DNA from: Coriobacteriaceae bacterium
GTDB lineage: Bacteria; Actinomycetota; Coriobacteriia; Coriobacteriales; Coriobacteriaceae
Assembly: GCA_015062655.1 (NCBI GenBank)
Contig: SUUG01000011.1
Location: 1 to 64,000 of the forward strand
Length of the DNA stretch: 64,000 bases
Direction: 5' to 3'
Each line of letters starts with the position of its first letter. Position 1 is the first letter of the stretch. The position numbers were made by a program, and so were the translations under genes. Of the stretch, positions 53,805 to 62,492 are shown piece by piece. The notes beneath the pieces are model-generated. The model saw nothing but the letters and a program-made list of their open reading frames with translations, was not told the DNA's origin and did no database searches.

Positions 53805-54389
53805 CTACAGCTCGTGCGAGGCGTAGATGGGGTCGTCCGCCCAAAGCGTCACGGCTTCCGCCGGCGCAACCCCGACCGCGATGCGCTCGCGCGTGCGCAC
53901 CAGATCGATGATGCGCTGGTTCGAGGAGCCGCGAAACCGCAGGCTGATGTCATGCTTCGCCTGGACGAAGGGGCCGTCCACGAGGATGTCGGCCGCAGCG
54001 AGGATGCGGTCGGTGACGGCGCGGCGGTGATGGCGGCCGCCGGGGACGAGCTCGACGTGGAAGGTGTCGCCCGTGTATATCCAGATGGTCTTCCCGCTCT
54101 CGCGGGGGTAGGCCGCCCGCACCCGCTCGAGGAAGTCCACGAGGCCCGCCTGGTTCTCCGGCTCCATCGGCTCGCCGCCGAGCACCGTGAGCCCGTCCAT
54201 GAAGGGGTCGGCCAGGCTCTTGATGACCTCGTCGGCGACCTCGTCCGTGAAGGGTTTACCGGCCCGGAAATTCCAGGCCTCCTCGTTGAAGCACAACGGG
54301 CACCCCCGTCGGCACCCTGAGACGAAAAGCGACGTGCGCACACCCTCGCCGTTGGCGACGTCGAAGCGCTTGATCGTGGCGTAGTTCAC
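53805..54389 (-). CDS. nrdG: Anaerobic ribonucleoside-triphosphate reductase activating protein
   Basis: Radical SAM activase installing the glycyl radical on NrdD. The cluster motif C-x3-C-x2-C is C26, C30, C33 in SGCRRGCPLCFN. GGEPMEPENQAGLVDF and TIWIYTGDTF match the SAM-binding barrel. The start is the GTG at 54389 with AAGGAG; the track N-terminus comes from the upstream hairpin. It follows nrdD by 94 nt. Confidence 0.95.
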   Translation of the reverse strand: MNYATIKRFDVANGEGVRTSLFVSGCRRGCPLCFNEEAWNFRAGKPFTDEVADEVIKSLADPFMDGLTVLGGEPMEPENQAGLVDFLERVRAAYPRESGKTIWIYTGDTFHVELVPGGRHHRRAVTDRILAAADILVDGPFVQAKHDISLRFRGSSNQRIIDLVRTRERIAVGVAPAEAVTLWADDPIYASHEL

Positions 54390-54412
54390 GAATCTGCTCC
54401 TTATGAAACCGG

Positions 54413-54450
54413 GGCCGGGGCGGGCACCGGACTCGGCACCCGCCCCGGCC
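54413..54450. other. Intercistronic GC hairpin between nrdD and nrdG
   Basis: 12-bp perfect stem GGCCGGGGCGGG/CCCGCCCCGGCC in the 94-nt gap. With no U tract it is more likely to set transcript stability or the NrdD:NrdG ratio than to terminate fully. Confidence 0.6.
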
Positions 54451-54483
54451 GTCACACGCTCGGGCTCTAGGGCAGCGGGGCGC

Positions 54484-56706
54484 TTACAGGTGGAGCACCC
54501 GGTCGCGGATCTCCTCCGTCCGGCCCTGGTTCCAGAACTGGGTGCCGATGTAGCCGCAGGTGCGGCGCGCCACGTTCAACGTCTCCTGGTCGCGGTTGCC
54601 GCACTTGGGGCACTCCCAGACGAGCTTGCCGTCGTCCTCCACGATCTGGATCTCTCCGTCGTAGCCGCACCGCTGGCAGTAGTCGCTTTTGGTGTTGAGC
54701 TCCGCGTACATGATGTTGTCATAGATGTACTGCATCACGCGGATGACGGCCTTGAGGTTGTCCTGCATGTTGGGGACCTCGACGTAGGAGATGGCGCCGC
54801 CCGGAGAGAGCCGCTGGAACTGGCTCTCGAACTTGAGCTTGTCGAAGGCGTCGATCTCCTCGGACACGTGCACGTGGTAGCTGTTCGTGATGTAGCCCTT
54901 GTCGGTCACGCCGGGGACGATCCCGAAGCGCCGCTGCAGGGCCTTGGCGAACTTGTAGGTGGTGTACTCGAGCGGCGTGCCGTAGATCGAGTAGTCGATG
55001 TCCTCGGCGTCCTTCCACTCGTTGCACTTGTCGTTCATATGCTGCATGACGGCCATCGCGAACGGCGTGCCCGCGGCGTCCGTGTGCGAGGCCCCCGTCA
55101 TGTACTTGACGCACTCGTAGAGGCCGGCGTAGCCCAGGCTGATCGTGGAGTAGCCTCCGTACAGGAGCGGGTCGATGGCCTCGCCCTTCCCGAGGCGCGC
55201 GAGCGCGCCGTACTGCCACAGGATGGGCGCGGCGTCGGAGAGCGTGCCCTTCAGGCGCTCGTGGCGGCAGCGCAGGGCGCGGTGGCAGAGCTCCAGCCGC
55301 TCGTCGAAGATCTCCCAGAAGCGGTCCATGTCCTGCTTGGAGGAGAGCGCCACGTCGGGCAGGTTGATCGTGACGACGCCCTGGTTGAACCGGCCGTAGT
55401 ACTTGGGCTTGCCCGGCTCGTAGTTGCCGGCGCGCGCCACGTTGCCGTAGCCGTTGCCCGTGCGGTCGGGCGTGAGGAAGCTGCGGCAGCCCATGCAGGT
55501 GTAGGTGTCCCCCTCGCCCGGCTCCTCACCGGCCGAGAGCTTGAGCTCGCGCATCTTCTTCTCCGAGATGTAATCGGGGACCATGCGCTTGGCCGTGCAC
55601 TTGGCTGCGAGCTCGGTGAGGTAGAAGTAGGGCGTGCCCTCGGCGACGTTGTCCTCCTCGAGCACGTAGATGAGCTTCGGGAAGGCGGGGGTGACCCAGA
55701 CGCCGGCCTCGTTCTTCACGCCCTCGTAGCGCTGGCGGAGCGTCTCCTCGATGATCATCGCGAGGTCGTGCTTCTCCGCCTCGGAGCCGGCCTCGTTCAG
55801 GTACATGAAGACGGTGACGAACGGCGCCTGGCCGTTGGTGGTCATGAGGGTGACGACCTGGTACTGGATGGTCTGGACCCCGCGGCGGATCTCATCGCGC
55901 AGGCGGGTCTCGACGACCTCGGAGACCTTCTCGGGATCGGCCTCGACCCCGAGCTCGGCGAGCTCGGCCATGACCTGGCGGCGGATCTTCTGGCGGCTCA
56001 CCTCGACGAAGGGTGCGAGGTGCGTGAGGGAGATCGACTGCCCGCCGTACTGGCACGACGCGACCTGGGCGATGATCTGCGTGGCGATGTTGCAGGCGGT
56101 GGAGAAGCTGTGGGGGCGCTCGATGAGCGTGCCCGAAATCACCGTGCCGTTCTGCAGCATGTCCTCGAGGTTAACGAGATCGCAGTTGTGCATGTGCTGC
56201 GCGAAGTAGTCCGAGTCGTGGAAGTGGATGATGCCCTCGTTGTGGGCGTCGACCACCTCGGCCGGCAGCAGGACGCGCTGGGTGAGGTCCTTGGAGACCT
56301 CGCCGGCCATGTAGTCGCGCTGCACCGAGTTGACCGTGGGGTTCTTGTTGGAGTTCTCCTGCTTGACCTCCTCGTTGTTGCACTCGATGAGGGAGAGGAT
56401 CTTGTCATCCGTGGTGTTCTTGGTGCGCTTGAGGCTCTGCACGTAGCGGTAGATGATGTAGCGCCGCGCCACCTCGAAGCGGCCGAGCTTCATGATCTCG
56501 TCCTCGACCAGGTCCTGGATCTCCTCGACGGACACCGTGTGGCCGGCCATCTCACAGGCCTCGGCGACGTTGTGCGCCGCGAACGAGATCTCGCGCTCGG
56601 TGAGGCGCGACCCCTCCTGGACCTCGGAGTTAGCCCCCTTGATGGCGTTGACGATCTTCTCGATATCGAACGCTGCCTCGGCACCACTGCGCTTGATGAT
56701 CTTCAT
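54484..56706 (-). CDS. nrdD: Anaerobic (class III) ribonucleoside-triphosphate reductase
   Basis: 740 residues. The N-terminal ATP-cone (IIKRSGAEAAFDIEKIVNAI) gives dATP control. The barrel contains VIRV, NLPDVAL and GGQSISLTHLAPF segments. The C-terminus has the zinc site YCQRCGYDGEIQ...WECPKCGN and the glycyl-radical loop RRTCGYIGTQFW. The ATG at 56706 follows GGGAGAGG. Upstream lie two NrdR boxes. It is the only ribonucleotide reductase in the window, consistent with an anaerobic lifestyle. Confidence 0.97.
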   Translation of the reverse strand: MKIIKRSGAEAAFDIEKIVNAIKGANSEVQEGSRLTEREISFAAHNVAEACEMAGHTVSVEEIQDLVEDEIMKLGRFEVARRYIIYRYVQSLKRTKNTTDDKILSLIECNNEEVKQENSNKNPTVNSVQRDYMAGEVSKDLTQRVLLPAEVVDAHNEGIIHFHDSDYFAQHMHNCDLVNLEDMLQNGTVISGTLIERPHSFSTACNIATQIIAQVASCQYGGQSISLTHLAPFVEVSRQKIRRQVMAELAELGVEADPEKVSEVVETRLRDEIRRGVQTIQYQVVTLMTTNGQAPFVTVFMYLNEAGSEAEKHDLAMIIEETLRQRYEGVKNEAGVWVTPAFPKLIYVLEEDNVAEGTPYFYLTELAAKCTAKRMVPDYISEKKMRELKLSAGEEPGEGDTYTCMGCRSFLTPDRTGNGYGNVARAGNYEPGKPKYYGRFNQGVVTINLPDVALSSKQDMDRFWEIFDERLELCHRALRCRHERLKGTLSDAAPILWQYGALARLGKGEAIDPLLYGGYSTISLGYAGLYECVKYMTGASHTDAAGTPFAMAVMQHMNDKCNEWKDAEDIDYSIYGTPLEYTTYKFAKALQRRFGIVPGVTDKGYITNSYHVHVSEEIDAFDKLKFESQFQRLSPGGAISYVEVPNMQDNLKAVIRVMQYIYDNIMYAELNTKSDYCQRCGYDGEIQIVEDDGKLVWECPKCGNRDQETLNVARRTCGYIGTQFWNQGRTEEIRDRVLHL

Positions 56707-56807
56707 CGAGCACCTCTCCCTTCGTGCGATCCGACCCCCGGCGCGGCTGCGGCTGACCTGCCCGATGACCCGTATGGCATCGGGAGCTGCCACTCGCCAC
56801 GATTGCT

Positions 56808-56823
56808 CTACGTTATATGGTGC
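56808..56823 (-). promoter_or_regulatory. Weak third NrdR-like box
   Basis: GCACCATATAACGTAG on the minus strand matches 11 of 16 positions of the NrdR consensus, between promoter and start codon. The spacing to the other boxes (88 bp) is not the usual one. Confidence 0.3.
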
Positions 56824-56878
56824 GCCCTCGCGCGGACACAAGGCGTCGCACCCGATGCAGCTGAAGCGCTGCCTTTCT

Positions 56879-56884
56879 ATAGTA
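56879..56884 (-). promoter_or_regulatory. -10 box of nrdD
   Basis: TACTAT on the minus strand; TTATAT at 17 bp upstream would serve as a weak -35 and lies inside NrdR box 2. Confidence 0.45.
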
Positions 56885-56895
56885 GGCCATCTTTC

Positions 56896-56911
56896 GCCAC
56901 CATATAAGGGA
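56896..56911 (-). promoter_or_regulatory. NrdR box 2
   Basis: TCCCTTATATGGTGGC, similar to the ACACWATATATWGTGT consensus core, 32 bp centre to centre from box 1 (three helical turns) and overlapping the promoter. Confidence 0.7.
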
Positions 56912-56927
56912 AAATATAGTCATAGTA

Positions 56928-56943
56928 GCACTATATATTGTGT
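56928..56943 (-). promoter_or_regulatory. NrdR box 1
   Basis: ACACAATATATAGTGC on the minus strand, matching the NrdR consensus at 15 of 16 positions. Confidence 0.85.
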
Positions 56944-57162
56944 TTCAGCAGGTACAGGCTCTGATGCATCCCCCGTCGGGCGGGGCCGGAGCGGACAGTG
57001 TTTGCAGCGCACCTCGCCCACCTGCGGACTGTTCGGGAAATGCTACGACGGACCCCCGAATTGAGCGGCCGAAAACTTCACCAATCGTCCGCAAGCGGCC
57101 GCGGGCGGCCGCAGGCGGCTACATCTTGTGGGGCGGTGGAGCTCGGTGGAGCCCAGGTCGCC
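56944..57162. other. Intergenic, no gene seen
   Basis: About 220 bp between the NrdR boxes and the tRNA-Val terminator. Contains CGGCCGC-type short palindromes (57105-57118) but no supported gene. Confidence 0.55.
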
Positions 57163-57201
57163 AAAAGAAAACCGCCCCCGATTGCTCGGAAGCGGTTTGC
57201 G
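57163..57201 (-). terminator. Terminator of tRNA-Val
   Basis: Minus strand: AACCGC..CCG stem paired with CGG..GCGGTT, then TTCTTTT. Confidence 0.7.
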
Positions 57202-57210
57202 TGCTGCTGG

Positions 57211-57282
57211 TGGGCGTTACAAGATTTGAACTTGTGACCTCTTCCGTGTCAGGGAAGCGCTCTCCCCCTGAGCTAAACGCCC
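57211..57282 (-). tRNA. tRNA-Val (GAC)
   Basis: Minus-strand cloverleaf: acceptor GGGCGTT/AACGCCC, anticodon loop CTGACAC (anticodon GAC), T arm ACAAGTTCAAATCTTGT. Confidence 0.95.
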
Positions 57283-57599
57283 AACAGAAGCACGTGCGCA
57301 CAGCGCGGAAGCAACTATACCGCATGCCGATCGAGTCTGTAAAGAGGGAAATCGAAAAACGTTGGTGAAGTCGGCGATGCGATGAGACGGGGGCCGATGC
57401 GGCATGGGCGCGGACGGCGATTCGAGGCACGACGTCCATGCGCGGGACAGTTTGACGACGGCAGCGCATATGGCAGCAGAGACCCGTCGCGAAAGAGGCG
57501 CGGGGCTTGCTTCGGCAGGCTCCGTTCCTCTTCAGTTGAAGCTGAGTTTTGCGCTCGGTTTGGTGCTCCGTTGGTGCCCCATTTGGTGCCCCATCCCGA
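57283..57599. other. Spacer between tRNA-Val and tRNA-Cys with a triplicated 13-bp motif
   Basis: No intact gene. At about 57558-57592 TTTGGTGCTCC, TTGGTGCCCCA and TTTGGTGCCCCA lie in tandem. On the minus strand one frame reads SGWGTKWGTNGAPNRA, reminiscent of the Gly-Thr-rich end of some phage integrases beside tRNA genes. Possibly an integration scar; evidence is thin. Confidence 0.35.
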
Positions 57600-57640
57600 A
57601 AACAAAACAGCCCAGAGGCTGAAACAGTACCTCTGAGCTG
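57600..57640 (-). terminator. Terminator of tRNA-Gly/tRNA-Cys transcript
   Basis: Minus strand: CAGC.CAGAGG paired with CCTCTG.GCTG, followed by TTTTGTTTT. Confidence 0.8.
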
Positions 57641-57651
57641 CTGCGTTCCTA

Positions 57652-57725
57652 TGGAGGCGACGCCCGGATTCGAACCGGGGGTAAAGGCTTTGCAGGCCTC
57701 TGCCTTACCGCTTGGCCACGTCGCC
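57652..57725 (-). tRNA. tRNA-Cys (GCA)
   Basis: Minus strand: acceptor GGCGACG/CGTCGCC, anticodon loop with GCA (CTGCAAA), T arm CCCGGTTCGAATCCGGG, U discriminator and encoded CCA. Confidence 0.96.
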
Positions 57726-57766
57726 GATGAAAAAGGCCGATTTTTCAACCGGCCCCTCACATACGA

Positions 57767-57842
57767 TGGAGCGGACAACGGGGCTCGAACCCGCGACCCC
57801 AACCTTGGCAAGGTTGTGCTCTACCAACTGAGCCATGTCCGC
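57767..57842 (-). tRNA. tRNA-Gly (GCC)
   Basis: Minus strand: acceptor GCGGACA/TGTCCGC, anticodon loop TTGCCAA (anticodon GCC), T arm GCGGGTTCGAGCCCCGT, encoded CCA. 41 nt upstream of tRNA-Cys, so cotranscribed. Confidence 0.96.
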
Positions 57843-58064
57843 TTGCGGGAAGTAATATACGCGATTCCCTGATGCGGCGCAAGGGAGAATTTGAAAAAGT
57901 TTGGATTCCTGGAGGAGAGGATCTCATCATCGCAGGTCAGGACTGGAAATGGAATCTGGGTTGGAAGCCGAGTCGCCTCGACACAACGCGGTGGGGCCCC
58001 TTCTGCCAGGTGGACAAGAACCTGAAATCCCGCTGCAGGCCATCCTGATACAAAAGTATCGCCT

Positions 58065-58280
58065 CCTGTACCAGTTTGAGCGCAGACCAAACAAACCTTG
58101 CGCCTCTTGTACCAGTTTTCGTGCCCCGCGGCAGTACACAGAAAATCGTCAACGCCCTCACCAGGCATTATTTTCGCTTGATGAGGCCGTGTACTGAGCC
58201 GGACGCCCAAAACTGGTACAAGAGGCGCAAGGTTTGCGCGGCCGCACCCCAAACTGGTACAAGTGGCGGTAGTTTTGCGC
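58065..58280. repeat. Nested palindrome, family IV (CTGGTACAAG), copy 2
   Basis: Same architecture as 35611-35826: CTGTACCAG/CTTGTACCAG at 58065 and 58106 and CTGGTACAAG at 58213 and 58254, each pair 41 bp apart. The inner arms 58092-58119 and 58209-58236 are perfect 28-bp complements. The central stem CAGTACAC/GTGTACTG differs in sequence from copy 1. The rest of 57843-58431 shows no gene. Confidence 0.93.
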
Positions 58281-58431
58281 AGCCGCGCCCAAATCGCCGC
58301 CGATCCGTCTTGATGGGCGCAGCGGGCAGCGGGGGGCGCTACCCACCCGGGCCCCACCTGGGGCGGCGGTGGTGATGCTCCCCGCCCTGGGGCGGCGGTC
58401 AGCCGCCCCAGGGCAACCGGACGCCACGGCC

Positions 58432-58635
58432 TCACACGGCCGGCTGCCCTCCCGCCGCCGCGGGTGCGCGGCCGGCCCGCCGGACCCGCGCTGCGCACAC
58501 CGTGCCCGTCACGAGCTCGATCGAGATCATGCAAAGGATCGCCGCGACCAAGGTGACCAGGGGCGCCGGCTCACCTGCCAGCAGTGAGACGACGCCCAGC
58601 CCCACCCCCGCCCCCGGGTCGATCGCCGTCGCCAT
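58432..58635 (-). pseudogene. Fragment of a membrane protein (possibly DMT/EamA-like)
   Basis: 67-residue frame with two hydrophobic stretches (AGVGLGVVSLLAGE, LVTLVAAILCMISIELVTG). ATAIDPGAGVGLGVVSLLAG resembles the last two helices of EamA-type transporters. Its ATG lies at the point where the TetR gene degenerates, so it appears to be the 3' end of another gene joined by deletion. The identification is weak. Confidence 0.4.
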
Positions 58636-58637
58636 GT

Positions 58638-59179
58638 CGCGCTCTCCCCGTCTATGAAGAACGGCGCGTAGAAGAGCCGGTTCAGCACGGCCGCGACGAA
58701 GCGGGGCTCCAGGTCGGGGCGCTCCTCGAGCCAGTACTGGATGAGGCTGTCATGCCCGGCGATCACGAAGGAGAGGTAGAGGTCGAACTCGTCCTCGCCA
58801 GCGAGACGTCATGCAGGCGCTCGCGAAAATGGTTGTGCATGAACACGACCGTTTTGTGGATGAACTGCGGGTCCCCATGCGGGCCATTCAGCGCGACGAT
58901 CTTGGCGCGGTGCGCCGCGAGGAACTCCATGCGCTCGATCATCGCGGCGGACGGGTCGAGCTCGGACTTCCCGAAGCGAAAGCGCAGGGCGCCGTTGTCG
59001 ATGACCTTGATGGATGCGAGGATGCGGTCCTCGAAGCCCTTGACGACGTCGTCCACCGAGCGGAAATGCCGGTAGAAGGTGGCGCGGGAGACCCCGGCGA
59101 GACGGCAGACGGACACGGCCGTGATCTCGGGAACGCATCGCTCGCGCATGAGCTCGAAGACGGCGTCCTCGATGCGCAC
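58638..59179 (-). pseudogene. TetR-family regulator, frameshifted and truncated
   Basis: The N-terminal HTH is good: ITAVSVCRLAGVSRATFYRH, then FRSVDDVVKGFEDRILASIK. Near 58800 (after RLHDVSLA) the frame shifts; the neighbouring frame continues the C-terminal domain (DEFDLYLSFVIAGHDSLIQY, LEPRFVAAVLNRLFYAPFF). One missing base explains it. The C-terminus then breaks off at the membrane-protein fragment. A sequencing error could mimic the shift, but not the truncation. Confidence 0.75.
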
Positions 59180-59222
59180 GTCGACCGGGGGCCTCGCGGA
59201 GGCCGCAGCCTCATGGCGGCTC

Positions 59223-59963
59223 CTAGACGGCCGCGGGGTCGAGCAGCTTGATCAGGCGCACGCTCGTCCCGCAGACCCCGTCGTCGCGTCGGTGGACTTC
59301 GACGCTGTCCATCAGCATGCGCATGAGCTTGATGCCGCGGCCGCGCTCCTCGCTCGCCTCGACGTCCTCGTCGGGATCGATCTCGAAACCGCAGCCCCGG
59401 TCGCGCACCTCCACCACGACGCGGTCAATGTAGGCGCGCACGGAGAGCATGCTGCCGGCGCCGTCCGCGTGGTCGTAGGCGTTCGAGAGGGCCTCGCCGG
59501 CCGCGAGCGCCGCGTCGAAGCGCGCGTCGTCGCCCATCGCCACCTGGTCGAGTAGCTCGTAGACGCGGCGGCGGCACTCGCAGAGGTGCTCGACGCCCTC
59601 CGGCACCTGCATGGTGCGGCTCCACCGCGGCATCTCGTCGGGGGCGAGCACCGGCAACGGCGGGCGGTCGGCGGCGGTGACGTGGAGCACGTCCACGAGC
59701 TGGGCGATCTGGAAGATGCGCAGGACCTGCGGGGAGGCGTTGGCGAGCGACAGGACCGCTCCGCGGTCGAGCATCCGGCGGGTGCGGGAGAGCAGCAGCG
59801 CCAGCCCGCTCGAGTCGATGAAGTCGACGTTTTGGCAGCTGATGATTACGCGGCGCGTCTCGGCGTCCAAAAGGGCGTCGAGCTGCTCACGCAGGATCGG
59901 CACCGTGGTGATGTCGATGTCGCCCGCCGGGGCGATGACCGCTATGTCAGTCCGTTCATTCAT
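59223..59963 (-). CDS. Fused anti-anti-sigma (STAS) and anti-sigma kinase (HATPase) protein
   Basis: 246 residues. Residues 1-105 are a STAS domain (PAGDIDITTVPILREQLDAL) with the phosphorylatable serine in NVDFIDSSGLALLL. Residues 125-240 are an RsbW/SpoIIAB-like GHKL ATPase: N box EALSNAYDHADG, G1 VRDRGCGFEID, G2 GRGIKLMRML. These are normally separate proteins that switch partners on a sigma factor. It lies downstream of an RsbU-like phosphatase; no sigma-factor gene is adjacent. Confidence 0.9.
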   Translation of the reverse strand: MNERTDIAVIAPAGDIDITTVPILREQLDALLDAETRRVIISCQNVDFIDSSGLALLLSRTRRMLDRGAVLSLANASPQVLRIFQIAQLVDVLHVTAADRPPLPVLAPDEMPRWSRTMQVPEGVEHLCECRRRVYELLDQVAMGDDARFDAALAAGEALSNAYDHADGAGSMLSVRAYIDRVVVEVRDRGCGFEIDPDEDVEASEERGRGIKLMRMLMDSVEVHRRDDGVCGTSVRLIKLLDPAAV

Positions 59964-60077
59964 GCCGCTATGCTTCCCCTTCGACCGCGTCTTAAACCGA
60001 TGCGGCGAGCGCGGGCGACCGACGGTCACAGGAACGCCGCCAACGGCGGCATGCGCGCACCGGCGCGCCCGCACGCC

Positions 60078-62405
60078 TCATCGCGCGTCCGGGTGCGGGG
60101 GCGCGCCGAGCTCGAGGGCGACCATCGCCACGTCGTCGTCGAGCTCGGAGGCCGAGAACTCGTCGAGGCGCTCGAGGACCTGCTGGCAGAGGCCCTGCAC
60201 GCCCGCGGCGCTCGCCTCGAGCACGATGTCGCGCAGGCGCTGCTCGCCGAAGAACCCGCCCTCGGCGTCGCGCGCCTCGATCGCGCCGTCCGTGTACATG
60301 AAGAGCACGTCGCCGGGAGCGAAGCCGAACGAACCCGAGGCGTAGCGCATGGAGTCGAAGGCGCCCACCACGCCGGACTGCACCGTCAAGAGCTCGAGCT
60401 CGCGCCCGGGGCGCACGAGCAGCGTGGGCGGGTTGCCCGCGGAGCAGTAGGTGGCGATGCCGGCGCGCAGGTCGATCTTCGCCACGAAGACCGTGACGAA
60501 GGTCTCGACGCGGGAGAAGGCCGTGAGCATGCGGTTGAGGGCGCGCACCATCGCGACGGGCGCCATGCCCTCCCAGGCGTAGGCCGTGAGCGCGGTCTTG
60601 GCCATGGCCGACATCGAGGCGGCCTCGACGCCCTTGCCCGACACGTCGCCGAGCACCATGACGGCGCGGTCGTCGGGCAGGCGGATGAGGGTGTAGAAGT
60701 CGCCGCCGACGAGCGCCTGCTTGGTGGCCGAGGAGTAGAGGGCGTCGCAGGTGATGCCCGGCACCTCGCCGAGCTGGTTGCGCATGCCGATCTGGAGCGC
60801 CTGCGCGATCTGCCGGTCCGACTCCCTCCCCCGCTCGCCGGCGTCGATGAGCTCGTAATCGCGCATCAGCCGCTCGAGGTAGTCGTACTCGACGTCGTCG
60901 ATGGGCTCCTGGCTCGCATCGCGCAGCAGGAGGAACATCCGGTGCGCGGCGCCCTCGTCGGTCCGGGCGAGCGCGGTGCCGGGGGCCTCGGTGGCCTCTT
61001 CCGCCGCGGGCGCGGGCACGGTGCCGGGGCCGAGGTCCACGAACGCGCCCTGGCACGGCAAGCCGCGGTCCTTGAGCCAGCGGCCGGCCGGGGTGGCCGC
61101 GTCCACGCGGACGAGACGGCGGGATCCCTCGTCCGAGCCCTCGCCGCTCGCGCCGCCGAACGAGCTCGCGCGGCTCACGGCGCCCGCCCGCGCCGTGGGC
61201 GCCGTGGTCGAGAAGAAGAGCGACTCGATGTCACCGGGCAGCTCCACGAGGTTGCCGCCCTCGAAATCCACGAGGTAGCGGTCCTTGAGGCGGTCGTGGA
61301 GCACCGGCACCGCATGGCACAGGAGCGAGGAGCGCACCTCGCCGACGAGCGTGCGCCAGGCGAGCGCGCGGTCGGTCCCCGCCGTGAAGAGGGCGTCGCG
61401 GACGCGGTTCAAGGAGCGCGTGAGCTCGGAGGTGCGCTGGGCGCGCAGGGAGCTCACCATGCCCACGAGCTCGATCGAGAGGTAGTCGCAGATCACCTCG
61501 AGGACCCGGACGTCGCTCTCCCGCGGGGTCGTCGGCTTCATCCAGCCGAGCTCGATGACGCCGAGCACCTGCGTGCCGAAGTAGACCGGGACGGCGATGA
61601 GGGCCTTGAAGGGCGGGGCGTACTCCATGCGCAGGGGCGTCGACCGGCGCGTGTCGAGGTCGTAGAGGGTCGCCGCCCTCGACCCCTCCCCTCCCGGCAC
61701 GATCGAGAACCGGCACGACTGCCCCGCGTGGAGCACGTGCGTGCCCACCCCGGCGCCGAAGGGGACGAAGTCGGGCAGGTAGCGCTTGCGATCGATCAGC
61801 GAGTCGGAGGCGCCGCGCAGCTTGAAGCCGCCGTTCTCGGTGAAGTAGATGGTGGAGCCGTCGGCGTCCAGGGTGTCCACGAGGCGGTTCAGGACCGTGT
61901 CGAGGAGCTGGGGCATGTCGCGCGAGCCGACGGTGGACATGATGATCGACAGCGTGCCCGAGAGCCGCTTGTTGGCGGCCTGCAGCTGGGCGAGGAGCCG
62001 ACGGGTGCGGCGGTCGCTGGCGTACTGCTCCTCAAGGCTCTTGACCACCACGAGGAGGCGGTCGCGATGGCGGCGGCCGATCGGGAGGCGCGGCGGGAGC
62101 ATCGGCAGCGCGCGCACCCGCGCGGGGATGAAGGAGCCGTCGGCGAGCTTGAGCATCAGCGTGTTGTCGGCGCCGTCGACCGTGAACGGGAGGCGGTGCC
62201 CCTGAGAGCGCTCGAAGTCGGCGCTGAACAGCAGGTCCTTGATGTCGACGCCGACCACCTGGCTGCGGGTCTCCTGCATGAGGGCGAGCAGCTGGCGGTT
62301 GACGTGGAGCACGGTGCCGTCGGGCTCGACGAGGGCCACGGCGTCGCTGGTGATCTCGACCAGGCGAGCGATCTCCGTGAGCTCCTTCTTGGACATTGCC
62401 TCCAT
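60078..62405 (-). CDS. RsbU/SpoIIE-type PP2C phosphatase with PAS and GAF sensor domains
   Basis: 775 residues. The N-terminal PAS domain (LVEITSDAVALVEPDGTVLH) is followed by a linker helix and a GAF domain (TVLNRLVDTLDADGSTIYF, LIAVPVYFGTQVLGVIELG). A second GAF-like or insert region precedes the C-terminal PP2C core: YSSATKQALVGGDFYTLIRL, VMVLGDVSGKGVEAASMSAM, YCSAGNPPTLLV, FMYTDGAIEARD and LDDDVAMVALELG. The acidic metal ligands are intact. The ATG at 62405 follows GGGAGG. It probably dephosphorylates the STAS domain of the next gene. Confidence 0.92.
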   Translation of the reverse strand: MEAMSKKELTEIARLVEITSDAVALVEPDGTVLHVNRQLLALMQETRSQVVGVDIKDLLFSADFERSQGHRLPFTVDGADNTLMLKLADGSFIPARVRALPMLPPRLPIGRRHRDRLLVVVKSLEEQYASDRRTRRLLAQLQAANKRLSGTLSIIMSTVGSRDMPQLLDTVLNRLVDTLDADGSTIYFTENGGFKLRGASDSLIDRKRYLPDFVPFGAGVGTHVLHAGQSCRFSIVPGGEGSRAATLYDLDTRRSTPLRMEYAPPFKALIAVPVYFGTQVLGVIELGWMKPTTPRESDVRVLEVICDYLSIELVGMVSSLRAQRTSELTRSLNRVRDALFTAGTDRALAWRTLVGEVRSSLLCHAVPVLHDRLKDRYLVDFEGGNLVELPGDIESLFFSTTAPTARAGAVSRASSFGGASGEGSDEGSRRLVRVDAATPAGRWLKDRGLPCQGAFVDLGPGTVPAPAAEEATEAPGTALARTDEGAAHRMFLLLRDASQEPIDDVEYDYLERLMRDYELIDAGERGRESDRQIAQALQIGMRNQLGEVPGITCDALYSSATKQALVGGDFYTLIRLPDDRAVMVLGDVSGKGVEAASMSAMAKTALTAYAWEGMAPVAMVRALNRMLTAFSRVETFVTVFVAKIDLRAGIATYCSAGNPPTLLVRPGRELELLTVQSGVVGAFDSMRYASGSFGFAPGDVLFMYTDGAIEARDAEGGFFGEQRLRDIVLEASAAGVQGLCQQVLERLDEFSASELDDDVAMVALELGAPPHPDAR

Positions 62406-62456
62406 ACGAGCCTCCCTGCCATCTCGTCGGCCGGGCATCTGCCAGCGTCGAACGGT

Positions 62457-62480
62457 AAAATAAAAGCCTCCGAGGAGGCT
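62457..62480 (-). terminator. Terminator of tRNA-Leu
   Basis: Minus strand stem AGCCTCC/GGAGGCT followed by TTTATTTT; it lies just upstream of the RsbU-like gene. Confidence 0.82.
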
Positions 62481-62492
62481 CATAAGATGCGA

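Noticed and set aside
54403-56907. 834-aa plus-strand ORF opposite nrdD
   Set aside because: Antisense shadow of a confidently identified reductase.
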